64,000 bases of DNA from Phytopseudomonas punonensis. GTDB lineage: Bacteria > Pseudomonadota > Gammaproteobacteria > Pseudomonadales > Pseudomonadaceae. Made by a program: the position numbers and the translations under genes. Under the pieces are notes generated by a model. That model was given only the letters and a program-made list of their open reading frames with translations, searched no databases and was not told the DNA's origin. Location: assembly GCF_900142655.1 (NCBI RefSeq), contig NZ_FRBQ01000009.1, positions 62,001 through 126,000 of the forward strand, written 5' to 3'. Each line of letters opens with the position of its first letter. Within the stretch, counting starts at the first letter, position 1. Below, piece after piece: positions 62,420 through 64,000 of the stretch.

Positions 62420-63078
62420 ATGGCGCGCCGCACCTGGCGGTGGACATAGCCGGAGAAACCCTGTGGCTGCTGGCCGACAAGGCCCTGTACTGGCCGGCCA
62501 GGCAGGCGCTGCTGATCGCCGATGCGCACTTTGGCAAGGCCGCCACCTATCGGGTGCTCGGCCAGCCGGTTCCCCAGGGCACCACGGCGCGCAACCTGCA
62601 GCGCCTCGACCAGCTGTTGCACGATTATCCTACCCGCCAGCTGATCTTTCTCGGCGACTTCCTGCATGCCAGGCCGGCCCGCAGCGGCAGCACCCTGGCC
62701 GCCTTGCAGGCCTGGCGAGCTCGCCAGGCCGACCTGCAGATCCTGCTGATACGTGGCAACCATGATCGCAGCGCCGGTGATCCGCCGGCAGAGCTGGGGA
62801 TCGAGGTGGTGGGCGAGCCCTGGACGATGGGGCCATTCGCCCTATGTCACGAACTGATGAGTTGCCCAGGCCTGCACGTGCTGGCTGGCCATCTTCATCC
62901 GGTGTTCGTGTTGCGCGGGCGAGGGCGGGACCGGTTGCGCATGCCGTGCTTCAGCGTCGAGCCGGCTGGGACGTTACTGCCGGCGTTTGGCGAGTTCACT
63001 GGGGGATTGGCGATCGAGTCGGTACCTGGGCGGGCTATTTATGGCGCACTCGACGGTGCGGTATGGCAGCTCGTCTGA
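62416..63078 (+). CDS. pdeM: Ligase-associated metallophosphoesterase PdeM
   Basis: A 220-residue calcineurin-like phosphoesterase. Metal motifs are DAHFGK near residue 36, GDFLHAR, RGNHDRS and AGHLHP. Fourth member of the repair cassette; overlaps the helicase by 4 bp. Its physiological substrate is not settled. A terminator-like hairpin lies at 63116-63134. Confidence 0.88.
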   Translation: MNGAPHLAVDIAGETLWLLADKALYWPARQALLIADAHFGKAATYRVLGQPVPQGTTARNLQRLDQLLHDYPTRQLIFLGDFLHARPARSGSTLAALQAWRARQADLQILLIRGNHDRSAGDPPAELGIEVVGEPWTMGPFALCHELMSCPGLHVLAGHLHPVFVLRGRGRDRLRMPCFSVEPAGTLLPAFGEFTGGLAIESVPGRAIYGALDGAVWQLV

Positions 63079-63115
63079 AAAAACGTGTGGCAAATCGCCA
63101 CGGTCCGCAAGGCGG

Positions 63116-63136
63116 AAAACTGACGATCAGTTTTTT
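63116..63136 (+). terminator. Terminator after pdeM
   Basis: An 8-bp stem (63116-63123 with 63127-63134), 3-nt loop and a run of T (63131-63136), 37 bp after pdeM. Confidence 0.7.
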
Positions 63137-63236
63137 ATCTCCTGTAAATCGTTGAACAATCGTAATTCGTTTCACAGTGCCAGCGTCAAGTTCTCTCTCG
63201 CCTCGTCATCTTGTCAGATGAAACGATTCACCTGCC

Positions 63237-63263
63237 TCTAGTTATTTATCGGTCTGCCGATAG
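63237..63263 (+). promoter_or_regulatory. FliA (sigma-28) promoter of the chemoreceptor gene
   Basis: TCTAGTT, 12 bp, then GCCGATAG: close to the flagellar sigma consensus TCAAGTT-N12-GCCGATAA. It lies about 85 bp upstream of the start codon, the usual arrangement for Pseudomonas chemotaxis receptors. Confidence 0.8.
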
Positions 63264-63347
63264 AATGCGTGCCGCTCAAAAATTCAGACTGGTCTAACAA
63301 TAATTCTCCAGCTGCTAGAACACGGTTAAACAACGGAGAATTATTGA

Positions 63348-64000
63348 ATGAACAGCTGGTTTTCGAACATCAGCGTCACCTTGAAACTTGCCTTGGGCTT
63401 CGGCCTCGTGCTCGCACTTACCTGCATCCTTGCGCTGACCGGCTGGAACAGCCTGGGCAGCCTTATCCAGCGCAGTAACTGGACCGCCGATATCGCTCGC
63501 CTGAACGATACGCTGACCGATCTGCGTGTTACCCGACTGCAATACATGTTGGCTAATGGCGACGAAGCCCTTGCCGAAACCGTGCAGAAGTCCCTCGATG
63601 GCTTCAAGGCCCAGCACGCCCGTGTGCTGTCGTCGTTCAAGAGCCCTGATAACGTACGCCTGCTGCAGGCACAAGGTGCACAGATCGATGCGTATCAGCT
63701 GTCGCTGAACAAGATGCGCAGCGGCTTTCGCGCGAGTAACGATGCGCGCAATGAAATGACCCGCAATGCGGTGACCGCCGGCGAGGCGATCGAGCAGATC
63801 AACACCGCAGTGATGAGCCTGCCGCCTTACGACGAAACCCGCGCCTCCCAGTTCCAGGCCATCACCAAGACCAAAGAAGATTGGCAGCTGGTGCGTTATC
63901 AGGTGCGTGGCTACACCGGCGCTCCCAATGCCGACGCCGAGCGCGTGGCCATCACACAGATTGATGCCACCATCAAGGATTTAGACTCGTTCCGCCAGGC
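63348..64000 (+). CDS. Methyl-accepting chemotaxis protein, McpS-like, 5' part
   Basis: The reading frame is open from the ATG at 63348 to the window end, giving 217 residues. GGAGAA at 63335-63340 is the ribosome-binding site. A membrane helix lies at about residues 11-32. A long helical periplasmic domain follows (SLGSLIQRSNWTADIARLN, VTRLQYMLANGD), resembling the helical bimodular domain of P. putida McpS, which binds TCA-cycle acids. The HAMP and signalling domains lie outside the window. Ligand specificity is inferred only. Confidence 0.85.
   Translation, partial: MNSWFSNISVTLKLALGFGLVLALTCILALTGWNSLGSLIQRSNWTADIARLNDTLTDLRVTRLQYMLANGDEALAETVQKSLDGFKAQHARVLSSFKSPDNVRLLQAQGAQIDAYQLSLNKMRSGFRASNDARNEMTRNAVTAGEAIEQINTAVMSLPPYDETRASQFQAITKTKEDWQLVRYQVRGYTGAPNADAERVAITQIDATIKDLDSFRQ

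Noticed and set aside
1..64000. CRISPR arrays, tRNA/rRNA genes, transposases, integrases, prophage genes
   Set aside because: None recognised by reading both strands; the repeats present are short palindromes without regular spacers.

Overview
The window reads as a high-GC Pseudomonas chromosome segment. The evidence is the gene order gyrA-serC-pheA-hisC-(tyrA-aroA fusion)-cmk-rpsA, the fused TyrA-AroA protein, the acidic insert in GyrA, the Entner-Doudoroff/glucose-uptake block (gap, edd-glk-gltR-gtrS, gtsABCD, hexR, zwf-pgl-eda) and Crc/Hfq-type AAnAAnAA leaders. No insertion sequence, prophage, CRISPR array, tRNA or rRNA was recognised. I do not name a species.

Layout. (1) 1-3846: 3' end of an M20 amidohydrolase, ubiG, an MTA-deaminase-type amidohydrolase, and an MtnA-family gene that has lost the residues known to be catalytic. 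(2) 4061-15104: gyrA and the serine/aromatic/histidine biosynthetic run ending in cmk and rpsA. (3) 15201-35567: a benzoate catabolic supercluster, benABCDKEF, catR/catBCA, benR, pcaIJF, pcaT, pcaBDC. It encodes every enzymatic step from benzoate through catechol and the beta-ketoadipate pathway to succinyl-CoA and acetyl-CoA, with uptake proteins and two of the regulators. The expected operators are visible: BenR/XylS repeats before benA, a CatR palindrome between catR and catB, and PcaR-type palindromes before pcaI. (4) 35657-38151: an ABC exporter and folE. (5) 38316-56575: glucose uptake and Entner-Doudoroff metabolism, with a HexR operator between gap and edd, an AGE-family sugar isomerase placed between gtrS and gtsA, and a LamB-type porin. 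(6) 56818-63078: a small membrane protein and the four-gene ligase-associated DNA repair cassette (exonuclease, ATP-dependent ligase, Lhr-type helicase, PdeM phosphoesterase). (7) 63237-64000: a FliA-type promoter and the 5' part of an McpS-like chemoreceptor gene.

How it works together. Benzoate enters through BenF, BenK and BenE, BenABC and BenD make catechol, CatABC make beta-ketoadipate enol-lactone, and PcaD, PcaIJ and PcaF finish the route. Glucose enters through the LamB-type porin and GtsABCD, Glk phosphorylates it, and Zwf, Pgl, Edd and Eda cleave it. HexR and the GltR/GtrS two-component system are the local regulators. At least eleven leaders in both blocks carry AAnAAnAA-like motifs, so both look subordinate to catabolite repression.

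Most of the window is well-known biology. The points most worth a second look are the MtnA-like protein lacking its catalytic pair, a 42-bp element duplicated on both sides of the AGE gene, the LamB-type porin in the glucose cluster, the dispersed REP-like palindromes, and the junction where the ben-cat-pca block follows rpsA directly with no ihfB gene.
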